Assembly: GCF_003234655.2 (NCBI RefSeq)
Contig: NZ_CP126271.1
Coordinates: 806,001 to 870,000, forward strand
DNA from: Curtobacterium sp. MCLR17_007
Lineage (GTDB): Bacteria > Actinomycetota > Actinomycetes > Actinomycetales > Microbacteriaceae
DNA: 64,000 nt
Direction of reading: 5' to 3'
Under the pieces are notes generated by a model that was not told the DNA's origin, made no database searches, and was given only the letters and a program-made list of their open reading frames with translations. The translations under genes and the position numbers were made by a program. Position 1 is the stretch's first letter; every line of letters begins with the position of its first letter. Shown here piece after piece: positions 16,327 to 24,375 of the stretch.

Positions 16327-17030
16327 CCGATCGCCTCGCCGACCCCGTGGCCACCCCGGCATCACCGATCCGTGTGGTCCTGGCCGACGACCAGGTCCTC
16401 ATCCGCGCTGGCCTCCGTGCCCTCGTCGACGCCGAGCCCGGCATGACCGTCGTGGGTGAGGCCGGCGACGGTGACGCCGCGGTGCAGATCGCCACACGTG
16501 AGCGCCCGGACGTCGTGCTTATGGACATCCGGATGCCCGGCATCGACGGGCTCGCGGCGACCCGGCGCATCTCGGCCGACCCGGCACTGGCCGACGTCCA
16601 CGTCGTGGTCCTCACCACCTTCGAAGAGGACGACTACGTGTTCGAGGCCATCCGCGGTGGCGCCGCAGGGTTCCTGGTCAAGGACACCGAGCCTGCCGAG
16701 CTCCTCCGCGCGATCCGGACCGTGGTCGCGGGGGAGTCGCTGCTGTCCCCGGGCCCCACCCGTTCGCTCGTCGAGGCCTTCGCGACCCACGCCAAGTCGG
16801 CGGCACTGGCACCGGGGCTCGACGTCCTGACCGATCGTGAGCGTCAGGTGATGCGGCTCGTCGCTGCCGGGCTGACCAACTCCGAGATCGCCGAGCGGTT
16901 GTTCGTCAGCCCGACCACCGCGAAGACCCACGTCTCCCGCGCGATGATCAAGCTCGGTGCGCGGGACCGTGCCCAGCTCGTGGTGTTCGCCTACGAGACG
17001 GGGCTGGCGACGCCCGGGTGGCAGGCATGA
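16323..17030 (+). CDS. LuxR/NarL-family response regulator
   Basis: A 235-residue two-component regulator. The receiver domain has acidic residues Asp22-Asp23 and phospho-acceptor Asp68 in LMDIRMPG, Thr in LTTFEEDDY and Lys in FLVKDTEP. The C-terminal LuxR-type helix-turn-helix includes LTDRERQVMRLVAAGLTNSE. The ATG overlaps the kinase stop (ATGA), so the two form one operon. The next genes, a toxin-antitoxin pair, start 45 nt downstream and are probably independent. Confidence 0.95.
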   Translation: MTDRLADPVATPASPIRVVLADDQVLIRAGLRALVDAEPGMTVVGEAGDGDAAVQIATRERPDVVLMDIRMPGIDGLAATRRISADPALADVHVVVLTTFEEDDYVFEAIRGGAAGFLVKDTEPAELLRAIRTVVAGESLLSPGPTRSLVEAFATHAKSAALAPGLDVLTDRERQVMRLVAAGLTNSEIAERLFVSPTTAKTHVSRAMIKLGARDRAQLVVFAYETGLATPGWQA

Positions 17031-17050
17031 CCGACCTGCTGGAAGACGAC

Positions 17051-17079
17051 ACCAGTATTGATGCCATCTGGTGCATGGC
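17051..17079 (+). promoter_or_regulatory. Candidate autoregulatory operator of the toxin-antitoxin pair
   Basis: Two overlapping inverted repeats sit at the antitoxin start: ACCAG (17051-17055) with CTGGT (17068-17072), and GCCAT (17063-17067) with ATGGC (17075-17079). Ribbon-helix-helix antitoxins usually bind such sites over their own promoter. The function here is inferred from position. Confidence 0.4.
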
Positions 17080-17278
17080 GATGACCCTGCGACTCGACGA
17101 CACCGAATCCGACGCGCTCCGCAAGCGTGCCGAGTTCGAGTCGCGATCGATGCAGGAAGTCGCTCGCGAAGCCATCCGCGAGTACATCGAGCACCACAGC
17201 CGCAGTGACCTCATCGACGGGATCCTCGACCGTGAGTTGCCGCGGTACGCCGAGGCACTCGACCGCCTCGCACAGTGA
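17075..17278 (+). CDS. Ribbon-helix-helix antitoxin
   Basis: A 67-residue protein reading MAMTLRLDDTESDALRKRA at its start. A beta strand followed by two helices is the ribbon-helix-helix (CopG/Arc) fold, and the acidic-basic C-terminal part would bind the toxin. It lies directly before a Doc-type toxin, the usual antitoxin-first order. ATG 17075 is preferred because RHH proteins begin at this strand. ATG 17027, which overlaps the regulator stop, and ATG 17081 are possible. The usual Doc partner is Phd, so RHH-Doc is a mixed pairing seen in actinobacteria. Confidence 0.75.
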   Translation: MAMTLRLDDTESDALRKRAEFESRSMQEVAREAIREYIEHHSRSDLIDGILDRELPRYAEALDRLAQ

Positions 17279-17308
17279 TCCCTGTCGCACCGTGATCCCT
17301 GTCGCACC
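17275..17308. repeat. 17-bp direct repeat between antitoxin and toxin
   Basis: GTGATCCCTGTCGCACC occurs twice, at 17275-17291 and 17292-17308, and GTGATCC begins again at 17309. The first copy contains the antitoxin stop and the truncated third copy provides the toxin GTG start. 17 bp is not a multiple of three. Confidence 0.9.
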
Positions 17309-17695
17309 GTGATCCACCTGACCCACGACGAGGCGCTGCACGTCGTCCAGCGCACCGTGGGACCCGATGCCGTGGTGCGCGACCCGGGGCTGTTGCAGGC
17401 CGCGGTCGCCCGACCGGCCGCGACGGTGGGCGGACAGGACGCGTACCCCACCCTCGCCGACAAGGCCGCGGCCCTCGTCCATTCGACGGTCTGCAACCAC
17501 GCGCTGGTCGACGGCAACAAGCGGCTCGGGCTCATGGTGTTGATCGTGTTCCTCGGGGTGAACGGCCGCACACTGACGATGTCGAACGACCAGGCGTACG
17601 CGTTCATCGTCGCGATCGCCGAAGGACGACTCGACGACGTCGACGACGTCGACGCCATCGCCGGGCAGCTCCGCGGGGCGGTGGCGCCGACCTGA
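17309..17695 (+). CDS. doc: Doc/Fic-family toxin (death on curing)
   Basis: A 128-residue Fic-fold protein of the Doc type. The family motif appears as HALVDGNKRLG, against HxFxDANKR in Doc: the His, Asp, Gly/Ala, Asn, Lys and Arg are kept, but the Phe after His is Leu. Doc of phage P1 phosphorylates elongation factor EF-Tu, while other Fic proteins AMPylate. The paired RHH gene ends 30 nt upstream. The GTG at 17309 begins MIHLTHDEAL, which aligns with the usual Doc start. The intact motif suggests an active toxin. Confidence 0.85.
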   Translation: MIHLTHDEALHVVQRTVGPDAVVRDPGLLQAAVARPAATVGGQDAYPTLADKAAALVHSTVCNHALVDGNKRLGLMVLIVFLGVNGRTLTMSNDQAYAFIVAIAEGRLDDVDDVDAIAGQLRGAVAPT

Positions 17696-17755
17696 ACCAC
17701 CGCGCAACGAGATCGTGGAGCAGCCTCGGCTCCGGACAACGCGCGGTCCAAGGGT

Positions 17756-17761
17756 CAGGAT
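17756..17761 (+). promoter_or_regulatory. -10-like CAGGAT, leaderless start
   Basis: CAGGAT ends exactly 6 nt before the ATG at 17768; no ribosome binding site is present. Confidence 0.45.
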
Positions 17762-17767
17762 CGTTCC

Positions 17768-18349
17768 ATGGGGATCGTGGTCCGCGCAGCGACGTCGTTC
17801 GACGACGTCCGGACGATGGTCGGGCCGAAGCGGCCTGACGCCAACGTCTGCTGGTGTCTGAGCTACCGCATCCCCTCGCGCGAGAACCAGCAGCTGAGCG
17901 GGACGGCCCGCGGTGACCGGGTCCGTGAACTCGTGCGGCAGGACCCGCCACCCGGGGTCCTGGCGTACGACGGCGACGAGGTCGTGGGATGGGCTGGCGT
18001 CCATCCGCGGCCCGACACGACGTTCGCCCGGAACCGCCGGATCCCGCACCTCGACGACCCCGGCGACACCAGCGTGTGGAGCGTGTGGTGCATCCGTGTC
18101 CGCCCCGGGCGCCGCGGGCAGGGCATCTCGCATGCGCTGCTGGACGGCGCGGTGCGATTCGCGGACGAGCACGGTGCGCGGGCGATCGAGGGCTACCCGG
18201 TCGACAACGGGTCCGCGAAGGTCGACCTGACGATGGCCTACGTCGGGACACGTCGGCTGTTCGAGCGAGCGGGCTTCGAGCACGCGGCAGACACCACCTC
18301 GGTGCTCAACGGCTTCCCACGAGTCCTGATGCGCCGGATCCTCCGGTGA
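17768..18349 (+). CDS. GNAT-family N-acetyltransferase
   Basis: A 193-residue acetyltransferase. The acetyl-CoA pyrophosphate loop is RVRPGRRGQGISHALLDGA (about residues 112-130), matching the Q/RxxGxG/A motif, and is preceded by strand SVWCIRV. The later part, including YVGTRRLFERAGF, is the typical GNAT C-terminal strand and loop. The substrate is unknown. It stands alone after the toxin-antitoxin pair. Confidence 0.85.
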   Translation: MGIVVRAATSFDDVRTMVGPKRPDANVCWCLSYRIPSRENQQLSGTARGDRVRELVRQDPPPGVLAYDGDEVVGWAGVHPRPDTTFARNRRIPHLDDPGDTSVWSVWCIRVRPGRRGQGISHALLDGAVRFADEHGARAIEGYPVDNGSAKVDLTMAYVGTRRLFERAGFEHAADTTSVLNGFPRVLMRRILR

Positions 18350-18404
18350 GCGTCGCAACGCCTGGCAACGCACGGCAACGACGCACGGTACGGCGGTCGG
18401 GGAG

Positions 18405-18410
18405 CAGCAT
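18405..18410 (+). promoter_or_regulatory. -10-like CAGCAT, leaderless start
   Basis: CAGCAT ends exactly 6 nt before the ATG at 18417. The ATG at 18409 is out of frame. Confidence 0.4.
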
Positions 18411-18416
18411 GGCCGC

Positions 18417-19187
18417 ATGGCCTTCAGCGGGATCGGCATCGTCGCCGGCGCAGCACTGACCGACGCCGTCCGCCGAGCGGGTGCGGACCACGTCGAACCC
18501 GGCATCGCGGGCAACCTGGTCCATCGTGACGGCGACAGGTGGCTGCGCGATCCCGCCTACGACGACGAACGGTTCGGCTCGTTCGCCCTGTTCGTCCCGC
18601 CTGACCTGCCGCTCCTGACCGCCGACCCCGACGTGGTCGACGGGTACTTCGGCGCGGTGGTGCCGATCGTCGCCTCGGTCGCAGCGCCCGGGGCGAGGAT
18701 CGTGTTCGGCTCGGGGACCGCGCGGACGGCACCGCCGGACATGCCGATAGCTCAGGCCTACGAGCGCTTCGCCCGGGTGGTCCGGGTCGCGCGGGACCTC
18801 GGGGCCGAGCAGGACCTGAGCATCGTGCTGGAACCGCTGAACCACGACGAGACGAACGTGGTCCACACGATCGAGCAGGCCGTGGCGTTCCTCGACGCCT
18901 TCGAGCTGCAGGGCGTCGGTGTGGTCGCCGACCTGTTCCACGTGCAGGCCGAGCGCGAGTCGTTCGACGTCGTCCGGTCCCTGGCCGACCGGATCGGGCA
19001 CGTGCACGTGTCCGATCGGGATCGCCTGCCGCCGGGCGCGGGGGACTGGCCGTGGCCGGAGTTCCTGGCGGCGGTGCACCAGGGCGGGTACCGCGGCCCG
19101 GTGTCGCTGGAATGCCGGTGGTCCGACGACCCCGAGCCGCAGATGGCCGCCGCACTCCGCGACGTCCGCGCCGCGGCCCCGTACTGA
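18417..19187 (+). CDS. Sugar phosphate isomerase/epimerase-type TIM barrel
   Basis: A 256-residue AP-endonuclease-2-type TIM barrel, one of four in the window. Metal-ligand candidates are Glu in IVLEPLNHDE, Asp and His in VVADLFHVQAE, His in IGHVHVSDRD and Glu in VSLECRW. This is the shorter, hydroxypyruvate-isomerase-like size class. It is convergent with uxaC and separated from it by a strong double hairpin, so it is not part of the uronate operon, though it may join sugar-acid metabolism. The substrate is unknown. Confidence 0.82.
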   Translation: MAFSGIGIVAGAALTDAVRRAGADHVEPGIAGNLVHRDGDRWLRDPAYDDERFGSFALFVPPDLPLLTADPDVVDGYFGAVVPIVASVAAPGARIVFGSGTARTAPPDMPIAQAYERFARVVRVARDLGAEQDLSIVLEPLNHDETNVVHTIEQAVAFLDAFELQGVGVVADLFHVQAERESFDVVRSLADRIGHVHVSDRDRLPPGAGDWPWPEFLAAVHQGGYRGPVSLECRWSDDPEPQMAAALRDVRAAAPY

Positions 19188-19194
19188 CTCCCTC

Positions 19195-19254
19195 GTGCGA
19201 GGACGATCGCCCCGTGCCGCGGATCAGCGCAGCACGGGGCGGCCAACCTCGCAC
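19195..19254. terminator. Two-tier bidirectional hairpin
   Basis: The outer stem GTGCGAGG (19195-19202) pairs with CCTCGCAC (19247-19254). The inner stem CGCCCCGTGC (19208-19217) pairs with GCACGGGGCG (19232-19241). It separates convergent genes and probably terminates both. Confidence 0.75.
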
Positions 19255-19264
19255 CCGGCGAGAC

Positions 19265-19294
19265 GGCACCGGCACCGGCACCGGCACCGGCACC
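19265..19294. repeat. Hexanucleotide microsatellite GGCACC x5
   Basis: Five perfect tandem copies of GGCACC just downstream of the uxaC stop. It could vary in copy number; no function is evident. Confidence 0.9.
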
Positions 19295-19303
19295 CGCGCA
19301 GCG

Positions 19304-20728
19304 TCAGAGCTTGAACGTGGCCTTCGGGATGTCCGACACGATGCGCTGGGCGGTGCGGACGGCGTCCTCTTCCGAGACCTGGTGCGTGACCACGAGCGAC
19401 GCCAGGTACGCGGCATCGGCACGCCGAGCCATGTCGTGCCGAGCGGGGATGGAGCAGTACGCCCGGGTGTCGTCGATGAAGCCGGACGTCTTCGTGAACG
19501 ACGCCGAGTCGGTGATCGCGCCGCGGTACCGCCCGATCGCCGCCGGGGTGTCGATGAACCACCACGGCGCGCCGGCGTACACGGCGGGGTAGAAGCCGGC
19601 CAGGGGCCCGATCTCGCGCGAGAACACGGTCTCGTCGACCGTGAACAGCACGATGTGGAAGCCGGGCGCGGTGCCGAACGCCTCGAGCAGCGGGCGGAGC
19701 GGCTCGGTGAACGCACCGACGGCGGGCAGGTCGTGCCCGGTGTCGGGGCCGAAGCGCTCGAGCGTCGGGGTGTGGTGGTTCCGGATGACACCGGGGTGGA
19801 GCTGCATGACGAGTCCGTCGTCGACGCTCATCTCCGCCCAGCGGAACAGCATGTCGTGCCGGTACGCCACGGCGTCGGCCGCTGCGACGTCCCCGCGCAG
19901 CGCCTCGGCGTGGATGCGCTCCCGGTCGGCAGCGGGCAACGGCGTCGACCCGGCGTCGATGACCCCGGTGTCGGTGGCGGTCGCGCCGTGCTCGATGAAG
20001 TACCGGCGGCGAGCACGGAGTGCCGCCAGCAGGCCGTCATGGTTGCCCGTGTCGATCCCGGCTGCCTGTCCGATGGACGCGACCACGGTCCTCCAGTCCG
20101 GTCGGGACGGGTCGAAGACCGCGTCCGCGCGGAAGGTCGGCAGCACGCGACCGCGGAAGCCCGGGTCGGCTGCCAGCTGCGCGTGCGCGGCAAGGTCGGC
20201 GGTCGGGTCGTCGGTGGTGGCGAGCACCTCGATGCCGAACGCGTCGAACAGCGCACGGGGGCGGAAGGACGGCTCGAGGAGCGCCGAGGCGATGTGGTCG
20301 TACTGCGCGTCGGCGTTCGCGGCCGACGGCTGCCGGTCGAGGCCGAACACGTCGTGCAGTTCGGTCTCGAACCAGTACCGGACCGGGGTGCCGAGGAAGT
20401 CGTCCCAGTGCTCGGCGAGACGGCGCCAGATCGCGCGACCGTCAGCCGGACCGTCTCCGCGGCCGAGGGCGTCGAGCGGGACGCCGTTCGCGTGCAGCAG
20501 CCGCAGGACGTAGTGGTCCGGCGTGACGAGCAGCGCGGCCGGGTCCGGGAACGGCTGGTCCGCGGCGATCATCGCGGCGTCGACGTGCCCGTGGGGCGAG
20601 ATGACCGGGGCGTCCGCGACCGCCTGGTAGACGGTGCGGGCGATCGTGCGCGTCGCCGGGTCGGCCGGGAACAGCCGGTCCGGGTGCGGCGCGAGCACGG
20701 CGGGCGTGGTGGCGGTCGTCTGGGACAT
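19304..20728 (-). CDS. uxaC: Glucuronate isomerase (uronate isomerase)
   Basis: A 474-residue enzyme converting D-glucuronate to D-fructuronate (and galacturonate to tagaturonate), first step of the hexuronate pathway. The metal site appears as SPHGHVDAAM near residue 45, and conserved blocks include RYWFETELHDVFG and HPGVIRNHH. Start 20728 gives MSQTT with AAAGGG well placed upstream. A second ATG at 20743 overlaps the lacI stop but lacks a ribosome binding site. It is the last gene of the lacI-uxaC operon, divergent from the transporter and the other two pathway enzymes. Confidence 0.95.
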   Translation of the reverse strand: MSQTTATTPAVLAPHPDRLFPADPATRTIARTVYQAVADAPVISPHGHVDAAMIAADQPFPDPAALLVTPDHYVLRLLHANGVPLDALGRGDGPADGRAIWRRLAEHWDDFLGTPVRYWFETELHDVFGLDRQPSAANADAQYDHIASALLEPSFRPRALFDAFGIEVLATTDDPTADLAAHAQLAADPGFRGRVLPTFRADAVFDPSRPDWRTVVASIGQAAGIDTGNHDGLLAALRARRRYFIEHGATATDTGVIDAGSTPLPAADRERIHAEALRGDVAAADAVAYRHDMLFRWAEMSVDDGLVMQLHPGVIRNHHTPTLERFGPDTGHDLPAVGAFTEPLRPLLEAFGTAPGFHIVLFTVDETVFSREIGPLAGFYPAVYAGAPWWFIDTPAAIGRYRGAITDSASFTKTSGFIDDTRAYCSIPARHDMARRADAAYLASLVVTHQVSEEDAVRTAQRIVSDIPKATFKL

Positions 20729-20742
20729 CGTCGACCCTTTCA

Positions 20743-21819
20743 TCAGGAGGTCGGGGTGGGCGCGGGGCCGGTGGACTCGCGCACGGTCAGGTGGGTGGGG
20801 AGTGCCACTGCGCCGCGCATCCGCTCGCCGGGGAACTGCTCGGCCGGGATCGCACCGAGCCGCCCGAGCAGCATCGTGATGGCGACGCGGCCGGCGCGTT
20901 CGATCGGGGACGTCATCGTGGTGAGCGGCGGGTTGCAGAAGTCGGCGCCGAAGATGTCGTCGCAGCCGACGATGCTCATGTCCTGCGGGACCCGCACGCC
21001 GCGTTCGCGTAGTCGCCCGAGCATGCCGATCGCGATCAGGTCGTTGAAGGCGATGCAGGCGGTGGCCCCCGCGTTGACGGCGGCGTCGGCAGCGGCGGCA
21101 CCCGAGTCGACGAACGGCGCGTGCGGTCCGATGCGGGCGACGCGGACGTCGAGCCGGTTGGCGACCTGCACCAGGGCTTTCCACCGGCGTTCGTTCGACC
21201 ACGAGCTGTCGGGGCCGGCGACGTAGAGCACGTCCCGGTGCCCGAGCGAGACGAGGTGCTGCACGGCCTGCTCGACACCGCCGGGGGTGTCGATCAGCAC
21301 CGAGGGGACGCCGGCCGGACGGCGGTTCACCACGACCAGGGGCGTCCGCTCCGCGTACCGGGCGATCTGCGTGTCGGACAGTCGCGATGCGGTCAGAACC
21401 ACGCCGTCGGCCTTGGCGGAGATCGCACTGAGGGCAGCCATCTCGGCGTCGGGCGACTCCTGGGTGTCGACGAGCAGCTGCGTCCACCCCGCTGCGGCGA
21501 GCTGGTGCTGCGTGCCGCGGATGACGTCGAAGTAGAAGGGGTTCGTGATGTCGGACACGAGGACGGCGACCGCCCGCGTGCGACCGGACGTCAGGGCCCG
21601 CGCCTGCGAGTTCGGGACGTAGCCGAGCTCGCGCGCCGCGTCCTGGATCCGCTGCTGGGTCACGCGGTTCACGCGGTCCGGCATCGACAGGGCTCGGGAC
21701 ACGGTCGAGGGGGCGACCCCGGTCGCGTCGGCGACGTCACGGATCGTGACCCGACGGAGCGTGTCGGGTCCTCGGGGCGACGAGTCGGCGGTGCGCCGGG
21801 TGGCGTCGGTCTCGGTCAT
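20743..21819 (-). CDS. LacI-family transcriptional regulator of the uronate regulon
   Basis: A 358-residue repressor. The N-terminal LacI helix-turn-helix reads VTIRDVADATGVAPSTVSRA, with the hinge helix at NSQARALTSGRT. A periplasmic-binding-protein-like sensor domain follows, including VLVSDITNPFYFDV and SIVGCDDIFGADF. The start at 21819 follows a clear GGAGG site. Its stop overlaps the first possible uxaC ATG. The divergent promoter holds a 36-bp palindrome with LacI-type core AACCGGTT, so it most likely represses both arms until a uronate or pathway intermediate binds (inference). Confidence 0.93.
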   Translation of the reverse strand: MTETDATRRTADSSPRGPDTLRRVTIRDVADATGVAPSTVSRALSMPDRVNRVTQQRIQDAARELGYVPNSQARALTSGRTRAVAVLVSDITNPFYFDVIRGTQHQLAAAGWTQLLVDTQESPDAEMAALSAISAKADGVVLTASRLSDTQIARYAERTPLVVVNRRPAGVPSVLIDTPGGVEQAVQHLVSLGHRDVLYVAGPDSSWSNERRWKALVQVANRLDVRVARIGPHAPFVDSGAAAADAAVNAGATACIAFNDLIAIGMLGRLRERGVRVPQDMSIVGCDDIFGADFCNPPLTTMTSPIERAGRVAITMLLGRLGAIPAEQFPGERMRGAVALPTHLTVRESTGPAPTPTS

Positions 21820-21919
21820 CGTGCCTCCGATCGTCGGACGTGGTGGCGCCGCGGCACGGGCGTGACCCGGCACGAGGACCGGGGCGGCGGTGCTCCGGTG
21901 CCCTGACGCTATTCGGATC

Positions 21920-21955
21920 TGGCAACAAGTGGCAACCGGTTGCCGGTTGTTGCCA
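21920..21955. promoter_or_regulatory. LacI-type operator in the divergent uronate promoter
   Basis: TGGCAACAA (21920-21928) is the inverse of TTGTTGCCA (21947-21955). Centred on exactly the same point is the perfect palindrome GGCAACCGGTTGCC (21931-21944). Only 21929-21930 against 21945-21946 fail to match, so 32 of 36 bases are symmetric. The core AACCGGTT is the classic LacI-family half-site arrangement. The site is 64 nt before the solute-binding protein ATG. Confidence 0.85.
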
Positions 21956-22018
21956 CCGGCGGGACAGTGGGTGCACCACCGGCAGCGTTGCCCGTGGACG
22001 CTTCGAGGAGGAACCCCC

Positions 22019-23359
22019 ATGAAGACACGGACCCTGATCGGTTCCGTGGTCGTGGTCGCCCTCGCCGCGCTCTCGCTGCAGGGATGCGCGATCGTGAACG
22101 GCAGCGGCGACGACCCGAACACCCTCCGCGTGATGATGGGCGCGGACACGACCTACCCCAAGGAACGCAAGCAGTGGCAGCAGGACACCGCTGCCGAGTT
22201 CAAGCGCACCACCGGCGCGGACATCCAGTGGGAGACGTACTCCTCGGCGCAGGAGGAACTGACCGCCATCCAGACGAGCGTCATCTCCGGCCAGGGCCCG
22301 GACGTCTACGCGATCGGCACGACGTTCACCCCCACCGCCTACGCCACCGGCGCCTTCGTCCGGATGGGTGCGAAGGAGTGGAAGGCGGTCGGCGGCAAGG
22401 ACCAGTTCGACCCGGCGTCGTTCGGCATCTCCGGTCCGAGCGCGTCGAAGCAGATCGGCATCCCCTTCGCCAGCCGCCCGTTCGTGATGGCGGTCAACAA
22501 GGACCTGCTCGCGAAGGCGGGCATCACCGAGATGCCGACGACGTGGGACCAGCTGACCGCCGACGCGAAGGCCACGACGAGCGGTGACGTGCACGGCATG
22601 GCGATCGCCTACGCCGACGGCTTCGACCCCTGGAAGTTCATCTGGGGCATGTCCGAGAACGCCGGCAACACGCTGGTCGACGGCACGAAGGCCGAGCTCG
22701 ACGCCCCGGCGGTGCAGAACGCCTACCGCACCTACTTCGACTGGGTCACGAAGGACGGTGTCGTCGACAAGTCCGCGATCGGGTGGAACAACGCCCAGGC
22801 CCTGGCGCAGTTCACCGAGGGCAAGGCCGCCTTCTTCCCGATGACCACGACCACGGCGATCAACTCGTTCGCGGGCACGAAGATCGACGGCAAGTACGAG
22901 TTCGCGCTGCTGCCGACCGTGCCCCCGGGCGCCACCGAGCGTCCGGCCGACGGCATCGAGGCCGCCAGCATCCTGTCCGGCGACAACTTCGTCGTGGCGG
23001 ACTACGGCACCAAGCAGGACCTGTCGTTCGACTTCATCAAGCAGGTCAGCAGCAAGCGGGCCCAGCTGGAGTACTACAAGCTCTTCGGCAACCTGCCGAC
23101 GAACGCCGACGCGGCCAAGCAGCTGGCGGACGACAACCCGCAGCTCAAGCCGATCATCGACGCCGGCAAGCTCTCCAAGCCGACCGCGTTCACGGGCGCC
23201 TGGTCCGACATCCAGCTCGCGCTCGTCGACGTCGTCGTGCAGTCGATCCCGTCGCTCAAGGGCGGCGAGGTCACCGACGACCAGCTCCGGAAGCGTCTGC
23301 AGGACGCGCAGAAGGACGCCCAGTCCACGCTCGACCGGCAGAAGAACGGAGGTCTGTGA
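22019..23359 (+). CDS. ABC transporter solute-binding lipoprotein (family 1 sugar type)
   Basis: A 446-residue extracellular lipoprotein. The signal peptide ends with lipobox LQGC, so Cys23 would be lipidated. The mature part is a family 1 (MalE-like) binding protein, with IQTSVISGQGPDVYAIGT and FPMTTTTAINSFAG. The ATG at 22019 has a strong GAGGAGGA site. Its stop overlaps the first permease ATG. As first gene of an operon encoding glucuronate-to-KDG enzymes, it probably binds a uronate or an oligouronide; the ligand itself cannot be read. Confidence 0.93.
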   Translation: MKTRTLIGSVVVVALAALSLQGCAIVNGSGDDPNTLRVMMGADTTYPKERKQWQQDTAAEFKRTTGADIQWETYSSAQEELTAIQTSVISGQGPDVYAIGTTFTPTAYATGAFVRMGAKEWKAVGGKDQFDPASFGISGPSASKQIGIPFASRPFVMAVNKDLLAKAGITEMPTTWDQLTADAKATTSGDVHGMAIAYADGFDPWKFIWGMSENAGNTLVDGTKAELDAPAVQNAYRTYFDWVTKDGVVDKSAIGWNNAQALAQFTEGKAAFFPMTTTTAINSFAGTKIDGKYEFALLPTVPPGATERPADGIEAASILSGDNFVVADYGTKQDLSFDFIKQVSSKRAQLEYYKLFGNLPTNADAAKQLADDNPQLKPIIDAGKLSKPTAFTGAWSDIQLALVDVVVQSIPSLKGGEVTDDQLRKRLQDAQKDAQSTLDRQKNGGL

Positions 23360-24375
23360 TGACCGCCACCGAGACACGCACGCCCGTGCAGCACCCGCAG
23401 CGGACCGTCCGCCCGCACGGCACCACCCCGCTCTACAAGAAGGAGCGCCCGCTCTGGATGCTCATCCCCGGCGGTGTGCTCATGGCGGCGATCATCGTGG
23501 TGCCGCTGCTGGTCGGGTTCTTCATCGCGATGCTCGACCTCGACCAGTACACGCTCCGGCAGTGGTTCAGCGCCCCGTTCGTCGGGTTCGCGAACTTCGC
23601 CGACGCGATCACGGACTCGCCACTGCTGCACTCGATCTGGATCTCGTGCTCGCTCGCGGTCCTCGTCACCGCGGTGACCGTGCCGATCGGCGTCGCCGCG
23701 GCGATCTCGACGCAGAACCGGTTCCCGGGTCGTGGGCTGGTCCGCTCGATCTACCTGATCCCCTACGTGCTCCCCGCCTTCGTCGTCGGCACGTTCTTCC
23801 GCACGATGCTGCAGCCGCAGGGGGTCGTGAACGCGATCTTCCACACCGACGTGCTCTGGCTGAACGGTGCGGCGTCCTACTGGGCGCTCGCCGCGGTCAT
23901 GGTGTGGACGTCGTGGCCGTTCGTGTACCTGCTGAGCCTGGCGGGCCTCCAGGCAGTGGACCTGGAGGTCCACGAAGCGGCGTCGCTCGACGGCGCGACC
24001 TGGTGGATCAAGCTGCGCTACGTGGTCTTCCCCTACCTGCGGGGGCCGCTCAGTCTGGCGGTGATCATCGCGATCCTGCACAACATCAACAACTTCACGC
24101 TGCCGTTCGTCCTGTTCGGCATCCCGCTCCCGTCGAGCGTCGAGGTCATGCCGGTCCTGACGTACATCGCCAGCTTCCAGTCGTTCCGCTTCGGCCTGTC
24201 GGCCGCGATGGCGATCTGTTCGCTCGTGATCGTCGCCATCCCGCTGTTCGTCTACCTGCGAGCGGTGCAGCTCGACACCGGCGACGACGCCGGGCCCAAC
24301 CGGAAGCAGCGCCGCGCCGACCGCGCCACGCTCGCCGCCCCGGCCGCCGCCGACATCGAGGGAGCACGCGCATGA
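23359..24375 (+). CDS. ABC sugar permease, MalF-like
   Basis: A 338-residue inner-membrane subunit with six predicted helices after a cytoplasmic N-terminus. The EAA loop that docks the ATPase is HEAASLDGATWWIKLRYVV followed by FPYLRGPL. The ATG overlaps the stop of the binding protein gene and its own stop overlaps the next permease. A basic, Ala-rich C-terminal tail (NRKQRRADRATL) follows the last helix. No ATPase gene is in the window, so a shared MsiK-type ATPase is likely (inference). Confidence 0.94.
   Translation: MTATETRTPVQHPQRTVRPHGTTPLYKKERPLWMLIPGGVLMAAIIVVPLLVGFFIAMLDLDQYTLRQWFSAPFVGFANFADAITDSPLLHSIWISCSLAVLVTAVTVPIGVAAAISTQNRFPGRGLVRSIYLIPYVLPAFVVGTFFRTMLQPQGVVNAIFHTDVLWLNGAASYWALAAVMVWTSWPFVYLLSLAGLQAVDLEVHEAASLDGATWWIKLRYVVFPYLRGPLSLAVIIAILHNINNFTLPFVLFGIPLPSSVEVMPVLTYIASFQSFRFGLSAAMAICSLVIVAIPLFVYLRAVQLDTGDDAGPNRKQRRADRATLAAPAAADIEGARA

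Noticed and set aside
19265..19294. GGCACC microsatellite as part of the uxaC coding end
   Set aside because: It lies beyond the uxaC stop codon at 19304-19306 on the minus strand.
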